Shown one piece after another: positions 23,887 through 37,419 of a stretch of 64,000 nt of DNA. The notes under the pieces were generated by a model. The model was not told where the DNA came from, searched no databases, and saw only the letters and a program-made list of their open reading frames with translations. The number at the start of each line of letters is the position of its first letter. Position 1 is the first letter of the stretch. This stretch comes from Microplitis mediator (lineage: Eukaryota; Arthropoda; Insecta; Hymenoptera; Braconidae): contig NC_079973.1 of assembly GCF_029852145.1 (NCBI RefSeq), positions 27,050,422 to 27,114,421 of the forward strand, written 5' to 3'. A program made the position numbers and the translations under genes.

Positions 23887-26800
23887 AATGTGCAATGCGT
23901 ATGCAGAATAATACGAGCAGTTACAGACGAGACTCTTGAGTCTTAAGAGATCCCAAGGCGGATATGGAGTCATCGCACCCGGGTCCGTTTCACGTTAGCT
24001 TCCGGTAGCCGTTTTACTGACGTCAATTATACAGTTGGTCAAATTTTATATTTTAATTTTCAAAAACGTTTGCAAAAAAAATTGCGAGAAAAAAAAAAAT
24101 AAAAGATATGGAATAATTATCGAACGAAATTTGGCAGACGTTTAATAACGGTAGCGAGTAAAAATTATTTAAGAAATAAAAAAACCGGAATATTGCAAGT
24201 GCTGATCACTGGTACCGTTGTAAATACCAGCCGGTATATTTATGTACGTCTGTCAAGATAACGAGGTTCCCGGGGGCTTCTTCTCACCAGCAGCAGCCAG
24301 TATACGAAGAAATTCAAGAGAATTACGTGGATGGCTTGAATGAGTCGTAAGATATGTTCTAGAGCATCGAAATCACAAGAGAGTTGTTGTATGTGTCTAA
24401 AATGTTGCTGACATTATCTTTAAATATAAAGAATGCAGACTGAAAAATAAATAACGAAATCTTTTTTTTTTTTTCAGACAGGCGACAGACGAAGAATTTA
24501 TTAAAGAGGACATTAACCGGATAACAAATTGATCGATCGACCCGTACTAACGTCTAATGAAGTTAAAGTGCATCATGAGGGATTACGTGAAACCCGATGC
24601 AAGCGGCGAAATTCTATACTACGTCAGTTTTATTTTTTCTTATGTTCTTCTTCTTCTTTTAATTTTTTCCATCGCATATCACGCACGCGAGGTTTTGTTA
24701 TTTAATTAATATTATTTTTTATTTCTACCCAAGTATCAATTGAGAGTAATGACCTTGCGTGTATGCACAGCACGCTCGATTAATATTTTTTGCCGAGGGG
24801 CTGAATGTATATTCGAACGGTATCAGCAGAATAATAATTTTTGAATTACGTTAACTATCATAAAATATCATTATGTTTATCAATATATCTCATCTGTATC
24901 TATAGAAAATTATAAACATAAACATATGTAAAGGTATGGGCGTTAATCACGGTCGGCAATTATCATAATCAAGATTATGCAGGAACGTGGACGCCCACGT
25001 AAACTTATCCACTATACCCACTTATTTTTTTTTCATGGTAGTGCCTTATAAGGCAATATTCGATAACGATTTTTAAAAATCATCGTCTATGGATTAATTA
25101 CCGCGTCATTAATCATACAATCAATTACAACCTATTTTAAATTCAATCTCAGATATTTATCTGGATAAAATGTATCCGTTGTTATTTATTGTCCTACAGA
25201 GTTACTACTGTCTGTATATATGAAGATAAAATATAAAATGACACTTTTTAGAATAATTTTAAATAAAATCAAAGAAGGCATCTCAGGTGCATTTAATTTC
25301 ACCCAACTTACGAAACTGACTCGCGACGTGTTATTTTGACGAATAAGGCTGGATAAAGTTTATTGCGTAATATTTTATTCATTAGATCTTGTACGCGTGT
25401 CATATGATTACTCTCATGAAGAAGTACATCATCAAGTAAATTTATATATATATATCAGATATATATGAGCGTGTAGGTATAATGCGTTCGTGTTTGTTTA
25501 CCTTGACCGACAAAGAGAATGCAAAAACAAGTTTATCTGATTCACATTCAATATTCATCTGCCTTTTAAACATTTAAAAAAAAACATTTGTTAATTTATA
25601 TAATTTTATTTTTATCCGGTAACTGAGTAAATAAAAAAGCGCGCGCTCATTGAAATTACAAGCACCAGGAAGGTTGAGGATTATTTGTACGATCCACACG
25701 ATTCTTTCGTGAAATTTCAATGAAAGTAGCGGTACGTGTTCGGGAATATCAATTAAATTTAAATTGTTGGGGAGGATGATGTACAGCAATAATGACAATG
25801 AAACATCAAACACTTAAGCTAATTGTAGATCAAGGGCGTGTGGGTGACATATGTTTGTTTGTTTGTTTGAATGGCTAACAAGCCGCGATGTAATTTATAG
25901 TAATGATACAATGACTACTGGGTTATTTATTAGCTAACAATGCAGTAATATAGTGAATAATAAAATAAATCATGAAGTTGTTTGTCTTTATATATGGAAT
26001 TTTATGCCTACGCAATTGTTTGGCCAACAAATATTAAGTTTGTTTGCATTAATATTGCCGCTGTTTTTACAGAACAAAGACCTTCAAGTGGCGACAGCTG
26101 TGATGAATCTTGTAAGCTAGTACTCGAAGCATCTCGACTGTTCAATGATACTACAGGAAGCGATGCAACCATCATAAATGTACACAGAAATCTGCATTAT
26201 CTACACTACGAAGACGATACTTTCTTTACAAATTACTTTTTTCAAAAAATAGTACAATAATTATTACGATTAATTTAAATGATTACTAGGTATATGAAGC
26301 AAGACAGATAATTAAATATTTGAAGAGGCTTTTTATAATTTTAAAATGTTCTAGCAAACTTACCTTGCGTCGCCATTTCTGGGGCGCGCAAAAAAAAAGA
26401 TATTGCTGAATTAGAAAACTAGTGCGCAACCGCTTGAAAAGTAATAAACAATAAAGAAGAAAAAAAGTTTATATGAAATTATAAAAAGAAAAGCTCAGAT
26501 AATTAAGCGAAATAGATGTGTGTTGTGATGTCTATTAATAACTTCCTCTCCTCGAATTCCTGTTTCTTTTTATTTTTTTTCATCACTTTCACTTGGGCCT
26601 ATGGGCGCCACGAATAGAATTATCTTGGACCAAATCCAGATACACAATTATTTGTCATTCTTTTGTAGTAAAGTGTCTTGGTATGATGGATTATCGATTA
26701 AATCTCTCATGTTTAGAAGTCATTGATAAGTATTTTAATTGCGTGAAAGGTTTATTGAGATTAATAGTATGCAAAAAAAGCTGTTGAGTGAATGAAAAGT

Positions 26801-28067
26801 ACTCTAATATAAATGTTTACGTTGTACAAATTATTAAAGCACGTAATCTTGTGTAGATAGTGAGCTACCGTTAGGAAATGTGCTGTGGAAGAGCACTTTG
26901 CGATTGAATTACTTGATAAGTGTATTAATTCAACGGGTGAAAAGTCATCACGTCTTTGGGATCGAACTAATGTATCATTATTAAATACGGAGACCAATGG
27001 GTTTATATATAAGAACACTGGGCTTCTCTGTTCGCGTAACTCGGTTAGTCAGTTTTATTATTTTTTCAACTTTTTTTTCTGTTCGGTTTGTTAATTTCTG
27101 ACCGTATTAAATAAAATGATATGTCTGACACATCTTCTCCTATATACTACATATACTTATGTATAGTTACTATATATTTATATATTTAAAGTCGTAAAGA
27201 CTCGCAAAGAAGATTATGGATTAAAGAAATATAAATTAAAACTGACGCTTGAGTTATTTGATTCTTTTTCGCGGCAAACGACCAACGGAAATGATATGAT
27301 GCATTCCGCTAGACCGTGAAAAAATTTTTTTTAAATGGAGAAGACTAACATAAAGACGACCAAGTATCGGAATAAGAAATGAAAATTATTGTTATGTTTA
27401 GAAAGGGAAAGAATATAAATAAGGAAATGTCGTCTGACAGGAGGTTTTTTAGATTTATGTGTCCTCTTGGTTATGCATACGCTTAATTTCTTTCTCAGTT
27501 GGTTTCAACGGGTTGAAAAAATATATCAAGTCGAGATAAAAAAGTTAAATGAAAAAAAAAAATGGCAGAGGGGTGAAATTTTTTTCTAGTGTTCGAAGCG
27601 TCACAAACGACTCGCCGGAATTCAATAAATGAACGTCGGTTTTCGTGTAGTAATTTGTATTCCCGACGAATTTCAAGCTCCTTGAAAGCACTTGGCTTAA
27701 TGCCACACTCTGATTGACTAAAATATTTTGTCTCTCACTGGATGATTATTCTTTATTTGGCATAGACTATACAACTTCCAATAAATCACGTACAGCTTAC
27801 GTCGGACAATTAACTTTGATTGCTGTATTATTTAGCCAAGTATTGGATTTTATTGATGAAATGAAAATAAATTAAGTAGACAAGTTTGATAAATTAATAA
27901 AGTGACTGGTTTGTAGTAATAAAATATATATGTCATTCGATCGAAAGGCGAAACGTAGCTAACAAGATATCGAATTTGTTTTTGTATAGTCAAGTAGCTA
28001 GATACTTTAATTAAGGTCACAAACATACGGCATATATGTATATATAATTATATATATAACAACTTAC

Positions 28068-28238
28068 CTGGAAGTGAAGAATAATGGTCCATATTAAACC
28101 TAATGTGAGTTTGGGGTTGCCGTCAACGATATCTTCAGCTCTTATATTGACGAGTTTTATTTTTTTGTAACGCAAAAAATCCAGGGCCATTTGGACATTT
28201 TGCAGCATGTGAAAACGCATTCGTCCTCTTTCCCGCGG
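28068..28238 (-). CDS. shot: shot exon: second half of first calponin-homology domain (CH1)
   Basis: This 57-codon exon is phase 0 at both ends, with acceptor tttaattttcag/CCG and donor TTCCAG/gtaagt. It encodes PRERGRMRFHMLQNVQMALD then FLRYKKIKLVNIRAEDIVDG and NPKLTLGLIWTIILHFQ. The last part is the actinin-type actin-binding signature 2 (LVNI..DIVDGNPKLTLGLIW). The exon corresponds in extent to exon 4 of vertebrate plectin. The next exon in the long form is CH2, 11.3 kb away. Confidence 0.97.
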
Positions 28239-29578
28239 CTGAAAATTAAAAGAAAAACATCCGACATTAATATCTTTTATGTTTTATATATACATATAAA
28301 TAAATCTATATAAGTAATTTAACTCTTGTTCAATATGTTGAGATTATAACAAGATAAATGCGAGCCTTAAAAATATCTGCAAATGTGTATGCATGTGTAC
28401 ATGTAAAGTTAAAAGAAGATTTCTTTACTGTATTCGCCCAACCCAATTAAATTGGATATCGAGTAATCATTAGCCAGGGAGAGAGATTCGTGTTTTGATA
28501 GCGTCAGAAAACGAACCGATCGTGTTAGTGTGCTGGTGGATAATATGTATATCGACCGTAATTTCCAAAAGTTTTATTGTTAAATTGCTACATATATACA
28601 CATACATTACTGTGATCTTCATATTACCCTAAATTGCAGAAGTATATGACTCTGAGTCAGTCGGAGAACGTGTTAAAGACAGGTGGAATTTAAATTGCTT
28701 GACACATATCACGAAAATAAAGAGAAACATACATGCGCAGTTGGCTATTAAATGACATGTAAGATTAATTGAACTGTCAATTTACCGTGATCTTTAAACA
28801 TCACTCAGATTGTTCAATGTTCCAGGCCATTGGCGGTGTTATTATCATTATTGGGGGGTTTATGGATAAAAGCAATTAATATCATATTAAATAAATGATG
28901 TAGAGACTTTTACAAGTGCATGTAAGAGAAAACAGGATAGTGTGTATTATATACGTTGATGATTGAACATATTAGCGCGACCCTAAAAACAAATACTTGC
29001 TTGTAAGTAGTACTATGAATTAACATTTAATTACGTAACTGGTCACGAATAAGTATAAATAATCATGGACAAGTAATTATCGTCGCGTCGAGGTGAATCA
29101 CGAGTGGCGATCGATCGCTTCGCGGAATCCTCAGTAGTACGCGGTTCGCGGTGTTGTTTTATGGGCGTGTATGTGTGTATCTGTGTACTGTTGTGTGCTC
29201 TGTGAGAGTATTTATGTGCAGTAAAAGAGACGACCTGATTAGCTGCAATTGATCCACGCGTGTGTGTTACAATATTGTGGATAGTCATCACGACCTAAGA
29301 TCTTACGGAAAAATCATTAGTCAAAGTCCAGGTTAAAGAGAGCCGATACATGTTGTCGGTGGTTTTACAAAAAATATAGTACATGCTTGCGCTTGCATCA
29401 TAATGTTGGTTATAAGGCGATTTCAAACTTTGATTATGTCAATTTCTTCGTGATATAAATTTATTTATTTACTTTTTTTTATGGGTAGAGAAGATAATGA
29501 TTAATTTCTTATGAAATTTCTATGGGAACTAAATTAATTTAAGTTGTAAATTTTTTTTTTATATATATATATACTTAC
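28239..29578 (-). other. shot: shot intron, 1.34 kb
   Basis: AT-rich intron inside the CH1 coding region. A GC-richer patch at about 29080-29260 stands out, but no spliced open frame could be supported there. No repeat element is recognised. Confidence 0.7.
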
Positions 29579-29668
29579 GAGGTGTTCGCCGGAAAGTACT
29601 TCCAATAAAGATATAAGGTTGTGTCCATCTCGTAAATCTTCGAATAAATCTCCGACATGTCTGCTCGC
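29579..29668 (-). CDS. shot: shot exon: central part of CH1
   Basis: This 30-codon exon is phase 0 at both ends, with acceptor tttttcag/GCG and donor CACCTC/gtaagt. It encodes ASRHVGDLFEDLRDGHNLIS then LLEVLSGEHL, the most conserved core of CH1 in spectrin-superfamily actin-binding domains. It matches exon 3 of vertebrate plectin in extent. Flanking exons give KWVNKHLKK before and PRERGRMRF after, so the domain reads through without gaps. Confidence 0.97.
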
Positions 29669-30144
29669 CTGAAAAAATATATAGATTTTTATTGGTATTA
29701 TTAAAATATATAATTTATTATAATTCAAGATTAGCTGAAATATAAATTTAAAATCACAGTTCAAATTGCTTTGACTAAAGCTATTACAATATTTAATTAT
29801 TTAATAGCAGCCTTTTATATAAAATTAAACGTTTTAAATAAAATAATAAATTGAGTAAGAAAAACTACTGACACAATAAAAGATAATTGTTGTTCTACAT
29901 TTCATACGAAAATAATGCTTTTTATGGCCATATTTTATTAAATATTTTTTATGTTAGTGTCGCCGCAAGTGATCGATGCGTAAAGCGTGACGTGAAAACG
30001 CGAGAGGTCTTATGTTACGTGCAAAAAATTACAGTGCTCGTGACACACAGACTAAATACTAAGTGACAAAGTACAAGAAGAATCAGACGCAACGGATGGG
30101 CGGAATAAAAAATTTTAAATCAATAGATATGAATGAAAATAAGC

Positions 30145-30643
30145 TTAAGGGCATTCTCAAACAGTGCCCCCCACTTTTTAAAAATATGCAAAGACTTTCA
30201 ACAACTGTCATAACCGTATTAAAATTTTATTAATTAATTAAAAAAAAATTAAAACCTTAATTGAAAAAAGGACAACGTAGTCGTGATTTCGTCGAGATAC
30301 AGAATTTTAAAAAAATTACTTACAATTGATATCAATTGGGAGTCGAACGAAATTTGTTGAATAAATTTTAGCCGCCAAAATTTAAAAATTCGAATTATAA
30401 AATTGACATGACGATTTTACTGAACTTTATTTAATGAATTTTGTTTAACTCTTAATTGATGTCAAGTGTAAATAATTTTTTTTAAAATCTATATATCGGC
30501 GAAATTACGACTACGTTGTCCTTTTTTCAATTAATGTTCTCATTTTTTTTTAATTAATTGATAAAAATTTGATACGCTTATGACAGTTGAAAATCATTGA
30601 AAATTTTAAAAAAGTGGGAGGCACTGTCCAAAAATGGCCTTAA
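30145..30643. mobile_element. piggyBac-like MITE with TTAA target duplication
   Basis: TTAA occurs at both edges (30145-30148 and 30640-30643). The enclosed 491 bp has long inverted arms. The left end, GGGCATTCTCAAACAGTG, matches the reverse complement of the right end, GGCCATTTTTGGACAGTG. The arms stay paired inward as far as the words GGACAACGTAGTCGT (from about 30270) and ACGACTACGTTGTCC (ending about 30521). The TTAA duplication is diagnostic of piggyBac-type transposition. There is no transposase frame, so it is a non-autonomous hairpin element. Confidence 0.8.
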
Positions 30644-30742
30644 GCGGGCATGAATATAAAAAAAAGAAAAAACCTTGGTATTTTATATTAGTTTAGGCAA
30701 ACATGCAACACACTTTGTGATAATAACAAAGCGTTAACTTAC

Positions 30743-30802
30743 AGTAGGAGAACAGCAGGGCTGGTTGTTGACGACCACACACACGTGGAGACACGTGTAA
30801 GT
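30743..30802 (-). CDS. shot: candidate shot cassette exon inside CH1 (20 residues)
   Basis: This 60 bp minus-strand segment is bounded by a good acceptor (gatttttcag/ACT) and a good donor (CCTACT/gtaagt). It is open and phase 0 at both ends, so it can be inserted between KHLKK (39378) and ASRHVGD (29668) without changing the frame. It would add TYTCLHVCVVVNNQPCCSPT. Plectin has an alternative exon 2-alpha at exactly this point in its actin-binding domain. Caution: part of the segment is CA/GT low complexity, and I have no transcript or conservation evidence. Confidence 0.4.
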
Positions 30803-33800
30803 CTGAAAAATCGAACAGGTATAAAGCCATCACCAGGATATGTTAAGAAAATTTATGAGTTTTTTATTTTTTCATGAAGGAATAAAAAAACTTTTTAATT
30901 TAAAAAATGATTAATGATATAATTAGTAATTGTTAAGGTTACCTTTACATATTTCCAGTGCTAATGAATTGCGTGAAAGAAAAAAAATTTCATTTAATGT
31001 TTAGTTACGACAACAATTTGGGTAATTAGGAAAATGCAAACTTAATAAAGACATAAAAAAAATATATATGCCTACTAGACATCATTTTAAGTGCGCAGTT
31101 GAAACCATTACGGCTTTGTAAAAGGGAAAATAATTGGGTATAAAATATATATATAAATGTAGGACTGCGCGAAGAGTAACAAGGAGAAGAAGACATTTCC
31201 CACGTAAGTTAAATTTTTTTAAAATTAAAAATAAAACAATTTTGAGCATAATGACTTTGTTAAACAGTTACTTTGAATTGAATTACTTCCATTTAGAGTG
31301 TACAATAATATTAAAAGTAAAAAAAAATTGCTAACGAGACTTGGATAAGGTTTAAGCAGCGAATATTTTAGTGTACTTGATTTTAATGTGTCTGCATTCC
31401 GTAAATTAAATTGCCCACAATTCTTAACGCACTATAAAACGTATGTTCTTAAACTTATTTAGGCTTAACAAAAAAATGCATGAGTATGAACTGAGTATAA
31501 TTAAACGTGAGTGCGTCTTCATTTAACTTGAATTGCATTCGACGTCGCCTTCAATGGGACCACTTGTAATATTTTTTTCAGCTGCTATTTATTATCAAAA
31601 TTATGCTACATATTGTAACATAAACCTTGACCAATTTGTTATTACAAAAGCACCGTTACTATTGAAAAGACTTAAAAAAAACAAAATGTAAAACTGTAGA
31701 AATAAACAAAAATGAGTGAAATGAAGCTCGTGAAATTCACGTGCTGTATCAATATTATGACTCGCTTCCTGTTGGTCCATTACGAAACTCAACGGTGGAA
31801 TTACTCTCGGAGAATAGAAGTGCACCCACTTGCTGGTAATTGCGAAATACGACGACAGCGACGACGATGATGGTGAAGTGAATAACGAATAGAAGGAGAA
31901 TTTAAAGATACTTATTACAGTAGAGGAGAGCTGGTGAAGGTTTTGTACTCTGGACAGTACGATTGGTCGTGTCGGGCAGTGTGTTGGGCAAACTTTGGTA
32001 TGAGAATTGGTAGGCGACCAGGGAGAGAAGAAGGCGCGATGGAGAAGGTGTCCGAATAAGGTCAGACTCAGGAAAGCAACTGTATGTATGTGGGCGCCAC
32101 GGAATCGCAGCTGGTGTCTGTATAATACTTTACTCGTTCGCCTGTTTGGTTGCTCCCAGCATCCAGTGGGCTGACCATGTGAAACCAGAATCGTCTCGTT
32201 GTAATCACCATTTTTATAATCTTTATCGCGACCCTTGTGAGCCACACGCAGGTTCAATACACCTTTTTTTCACATCAAGATTTAATGATTTGTGCCTACA
32301 ATACTCGAATTTATTAGCATAAATTATTAATTTCCTTAAAAGTCATTTACTCGCTCGAAACATTTACTTTTGCAATATTAATTATGATTAATAATTAATG
32401 CCAGAATATCAAGGATTCTGGAAATAAAAAAATGAAGATTTATAGTAAACGATTAAAGCTACTAGGTTTCTGCAAAAGATTAATCGCGCTACTAAAATAT
32501 ATGTAACGACTTTTCGAACAGTAAGACAACTTGATTAGTTGATTTATGTCAAGAGTTGAACTTTAAAACCACGTGATTGTGAAAAAAAATTTTTAAAAAA
32601 AGTTTAGAAGTGAGCAAAAATGAAAATGGAAAATAAAGTAGCAAGGCTGCATCAACACCTTGACTCTGGTTCTTTGGTTGCATCACGAAGGTCAGCCGCC
32701 CGGGCTACAACAATGAGATTCGCTATAACGGATTACGCGAGGGAGGTGTACCGCACTCGGCTCCACTCATGAACACAAAGGAGTATATCGTATATATATA
32801 TATAAGGACGTGAGATGCCGAGTAGTTTCCCATGGCCTTGTTCTCCGGCGTTCAGGATCCGTTTTAGCAAATTAATGAGTTAAGATATACCCGAGCTCTA
32901 TATAAACTTGTCTTCTAATATAAATAACCTTTCCTTACTTTGCCCATCTAGTGTACGAGCTTAGATTACTGACAGACAAACAAACAATCAAACGGTAAAA
33001 AAACATCGTATGTATTCCTTATATCAGTGTATACACACATTAAATTAAATAAGTCCCACAATTAACGGAAATAAAAAGTTTTACGGTGAAAGTTGCGGTC
33101 TTCTTAAGTCGCTCGTCAAATGAGCACAGAGATGACTTTAAATAATTTTTCTTCACCGGGATAACTCAATCCATATATGGCGTTGATGCAGAGCAAATGT
33201 AAAGCCAGCTGAAGAAACAGAAACAGAACCTGCAAGTACTGCACAGCAACCCACAAGTGAGTCACGCGTCTTAAATGGCCCTTGGATCCGAGTAACATTG
33301 AGAATGTTATGTCTCTTGACTCGTTTGCTGCAGGCCATCTGAGGAATTCTAAATGCCATCGCATAGTAGTTCAACATTGTCTTATACTTCCGGCACCACT
33401 ATTCCACTGGTGATTGTTGTTGTTGTTGTTACACATAAATTTATAATCTACTGACTTACATTCAGTTATTTCGATGCTGAAATTTTCTCTAAAAGGAATT
33501 ATTCTGTCTTTCAATGACGCGAAGGCATAAAAAAGTTGTGTGAGTCATAAATAGCAGTATCAACAAATTCGACTCGATGATTCAACTTGTCAACAAATTG
33601 GATACTTTTTCTTTTTTTTTTCTTCTTTAAGTTAAAGGATTTAAGATGTAAAAGAAGATCTAATGAAGTCTAAGAACCGAATAGAGTAGATTATCGTGTA
33701 AAATGTAAGCAAACAAGTTTCTTCATTCCTCAGTGCCATTAATTTGCACCCTCTTCTATTTCAATATTCTCTTTTAAGCTCACAATCCTTCGGATTTGAC

Positions 33801-36800
33801 GTTTTGTTTTGTGTGTAAAAGGCAGAAACTGGCGGCGTGCTTTGTTTAAATTTTAAACTAAACAGGATGGGGCTTCGCGAGTATGAAAGCCAGTTCCCCT
33901 TTTGGTGGAAAAGAGAAAATGAGTGTTTATAGAGACAGAGAGTTGTTATATTATTAAAAAAAAATATAAAAACTGATAAAAGACCCGTTTCGAGCATAAA
34001 CAATGTGTTTGTTCAGCTTTTTACTGTACCCACATTGGGGTGACCTTGGAGTTTTAAGTGAAAAATAAAAATCCGCGAGACACGCCACAATGACTTGAAA
34101 GAATTGACTTCCTCTTACTCTGAGTAGAAAAAAATTACAGGGAGATGTAATTGACCCATTTGGATGCAACTGCTGTTTTATTGTTGCTCCGTTGCCGGAT
34201 GCTGGTGATTGAAACGGAATTTTTTTCAATATATATGTATGTTTTTTTTGTAATGTAATTTTTTAAACAAACAATAATAAAAAAGCAAGATAAATAAGTC
34301 GAGGTATACAGATCCGGTTTTTTTTTTAAGATTAATATGTTCGGAGAAATATTTTAGAAATATTTAAAAGTTAATTTAGTCAAGAGCAGGTGGAGACATT
34401 TGCCAATAAAGTAAACCTTATATATTATTTGAATATTCATCCATTTAAAAGCTGGTACAGATATAAAGGCGGTACAGATCATAGACGGGCCAAAGTCGAA
34501 AACGATTAAGGAGCTGAAAGTTTAATAGGGACCAACTATCAAATTTGTCGAGTAGTTTGGATGCTTTGAAAGCAATTCTCAATCTTGATACATACATAAT
34601 ATCACAAAGTGTTTCGTACATGTGTGTGTGTATACATATATATTTGATGTAGTACTTTAAACGAGACATTTGATTTTACTTAAAGCTACTGGCCATTTGC
34701 CGAGATGTTCTATGAATTAAAGTTACGAGCAATGACCTTGCTGGCAAACAGGCTGGAATAATTTTACACTTGCACCGCCTACATCTAACGCTTCCCACGT
34801 TTTTAAATACTCGCACAAAAATTTTAAATCATCTAATCACTGTCAGCTCAACAATAAAGATGTCAATTTTATCAATTAAGAGTTAAGACTGAATAATTAA
34901 GTGCTTGAGAATTTTTAAGTTTAAAATTATTATGTATATAGAAGTGTGTGTGTGTGTGTAATAAATGTTAAACAGAGACGCGTTATATTGATGGCAAAAA
35001 TGCACCCATGTAATGGGTAGTTGGGTGAAAAGTCTTACTGACGCGATTACCGACTTTGTTGTAACTTTAATGGTGTCTGTGTGTTGTGACCATGTACATG
35101 TTTGTGGTATGCTGGTCGTAATACGTGTAACAACTTGTTCACGGTTTTACAGAAGAACGAGCCGCGTCAAGACACTTATCTCTTTAACTTGCCGTTTTAT
35201 ATACACTGGAGCTTATCTTACTTCCGTGAGAATTTTAAAATATAACTTGGGTATCGCTGCTATACCGTTGGATTAAAGTATAAACGAAAAAAATAAATAA
35301 AATAATTAAATACTTGAGAGAAAAATAAAATTAAAAATTTAGTTTGCATACAAAGTCAAGAGTATTCAATTTAGAATTAGACTTGGAGTTGCATTGGGAG
35401 GTAATTTAAGAAACATTAAATGACGTGGAAAAATATTGTCAGGACAAGCCTTGACGGAAATAATAATTGTGGTCACGATGCCAGCATACTAAATTGCCGT
35501 CTTGATTCGCGGAATTTTATTTAAACTCGGCCGAAGACATTCAAGTTGAATAAACTGATAGTAAGTCTTTATAATACATGTATATATTTAATAGATGAGT
35601 TTAGTCCTTATATGAGGAGGAAGAGGAAGCGATAATCGAAAGACAAGAAAAGTCAAAGAGACGTCCGCGGCACGAGTCCTCGTCATCGTATAGATAAAAA
35701 AAAAAAAAAAAAAAAAAATAGACATCACGACTTTAGTTACAGTTTGAAGCAGGCATAGCTCTTGGTCAATTTCACGCTCGAAAGCGCTCCAACTTGCGTT
35801 TGCTTCACTCAACTAAGTACAGGTAAGTGTAATTTGTAAATCGATGCCTGGAGATTAATGCCGACGACACACCTTCCGAGAGGGAGCCATTCTACTGCGG
35901 GCGGTTTCTCTTTAATCGTTTTTAAAACTACCACTGGGAGCTGGTACACACCCTCGGGCAGTAACCAGATCATGCTACACTTTTCATCTATCGATCGGTT
36001 TCAGCTCAAGGAAACTAGAGGTACTTTTTTAAATTAAAAAATTGCCGCCTTTTATATTTTATACTAAATGTGTTTGAGACTTAATAAAAAAAAATTAACT
36101 ACACGGACTGGCTGTAAGATTTAATTTATTTTTTAAAAAAATTAGTAGTCGCAGACTATAAATTAAAAATAATTCAATCATTTTAATAATATATGATGTC
36201 TCACTAACTTGAATTCTATTCATAAATTCAGCGAAATAAAAAATAAAAAAACTGTAATCTTAACGATTTACTTGTGTGATTCACAATCCGGATGTGACAG
36301 AGTGATTGATGATATTTCTAAGCTATGTCAAGAATAAAGATTAAAAAAAAAAAAAGGAGTAGTGAAGCTTTAAAAATATTTTTGCTCAAGTGGTAGGGCT
36401 AAGAGTTCCCGTTGGGTTGACCGTTTTGATAGGTTGCTTTCTTGAGAATGATATCAAAGTATCGTGATATGACCTTGTGTCTAACTTGGTAACGATACGA
36501 CATAAGTGCTATGTGTGCCTGATAGAATTTACACGAATAACACCGCGACTTTCAGCTCCTATCCACTTCTTGGTTATATTCTTTACTTGCTACTACACGT
36601 CAAGGCTGATGTATCGTATTATATTATCCTCTAACTCATATTGTCTACGATCGAGCAGCGTGTCGTGTTCAACGGAAGAGTCAGCACGCAATCTGAGTTC
36701 TTGTTTTATATATAAATATATATATATATATGTGTAGTAATCTATAGCTAACTGCATGTGACCAGCAATGTCATTAGTTATTCTTTTTAAAAAATAATTC

Positions 36801-37230
36801 ACATAAAACAATCCATTCATTATTTTCTTAAGAATAAGTCTCAAGTTTAATATTTAAAAGGCATATTTTGCATTTTTATAAAAAAATTATTTCTCGATGA
36901 TGAAATGGAAAAAGGAGATAAATTTACGGTTTATTTACCGGAGAGAATATTCTGTCTATGAGGTAATAGAATGGTTAATGTGATGCGAGAGTTTAATGCA
37001 CGAATACATCTCGTAACTGTTAGATTGCTCACGATGGGTGTGAATCATCAATAAATTCTCAGTCGCGTAAAAGTAAAACCGTGGAATGCGCTGAGAGATA
37101 AAAAAAAAAAAAATAAATAAAATATAAATGAGGGTATTGCCCAAAGTTGAATTAATTATTTTTTCATTCGCCGTTTTAAAGAAAAGTTACGAGACCATGA
37201 CTTACTTCGAAATACCTGACATATATTATT

Positions 37231-37258
37231 GTAAGAAGTAAGAAGTAAGAAGTAAGAA
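37231..37258. repeat. four tandem GTAAGAA heptamers
   Basis: Four exact copies of a 7-bp unit, followed by a degenerate fifth, in a shot intron. Confidence 0.9.
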
Positions 37259-37358
37259 TAAGAACAAACTCTCGTCTCGTCATCAAACAAAGACAATTCA
37301 AGTGTCCATAAAATAATAATAACAAAAGTTACTTTATCTCAATGGTACTGGTTTTATA

Positions 37359-37360
<2 letters not shown>

Positions 37361-37419
<59 letters not shown>
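37361..37419. repeat. (TA)n microsatellite
   Basis: An alternating TA tract of about 59 bp in the large CH1 intron. Confidence 0.97.

Larger units (their letters stand above)
20897..28067 (-). other. upstream region of alternative promoter, intron of long isoform
   Basis: For the CH1-containing transcript this is intron; for the CH2-only transcript it should hold the promoter and 5' UTR. It includes GC-richer tracts at 21390-21800, 21905-22110 and 22380-22460, and an (AT)n microsatellite at 23817-23882. I found no further exon with good splice sites on the minus strand. The 92-residue plus-strand frame at 25982-26260 is discussed separately as a weak exon-like signal. Confidence 0.55.

Noticed and set aside
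23728..23973. 81-residue frame rich in IYIYIY
   Set aside because: It reads through the (AT)n microsatellite.
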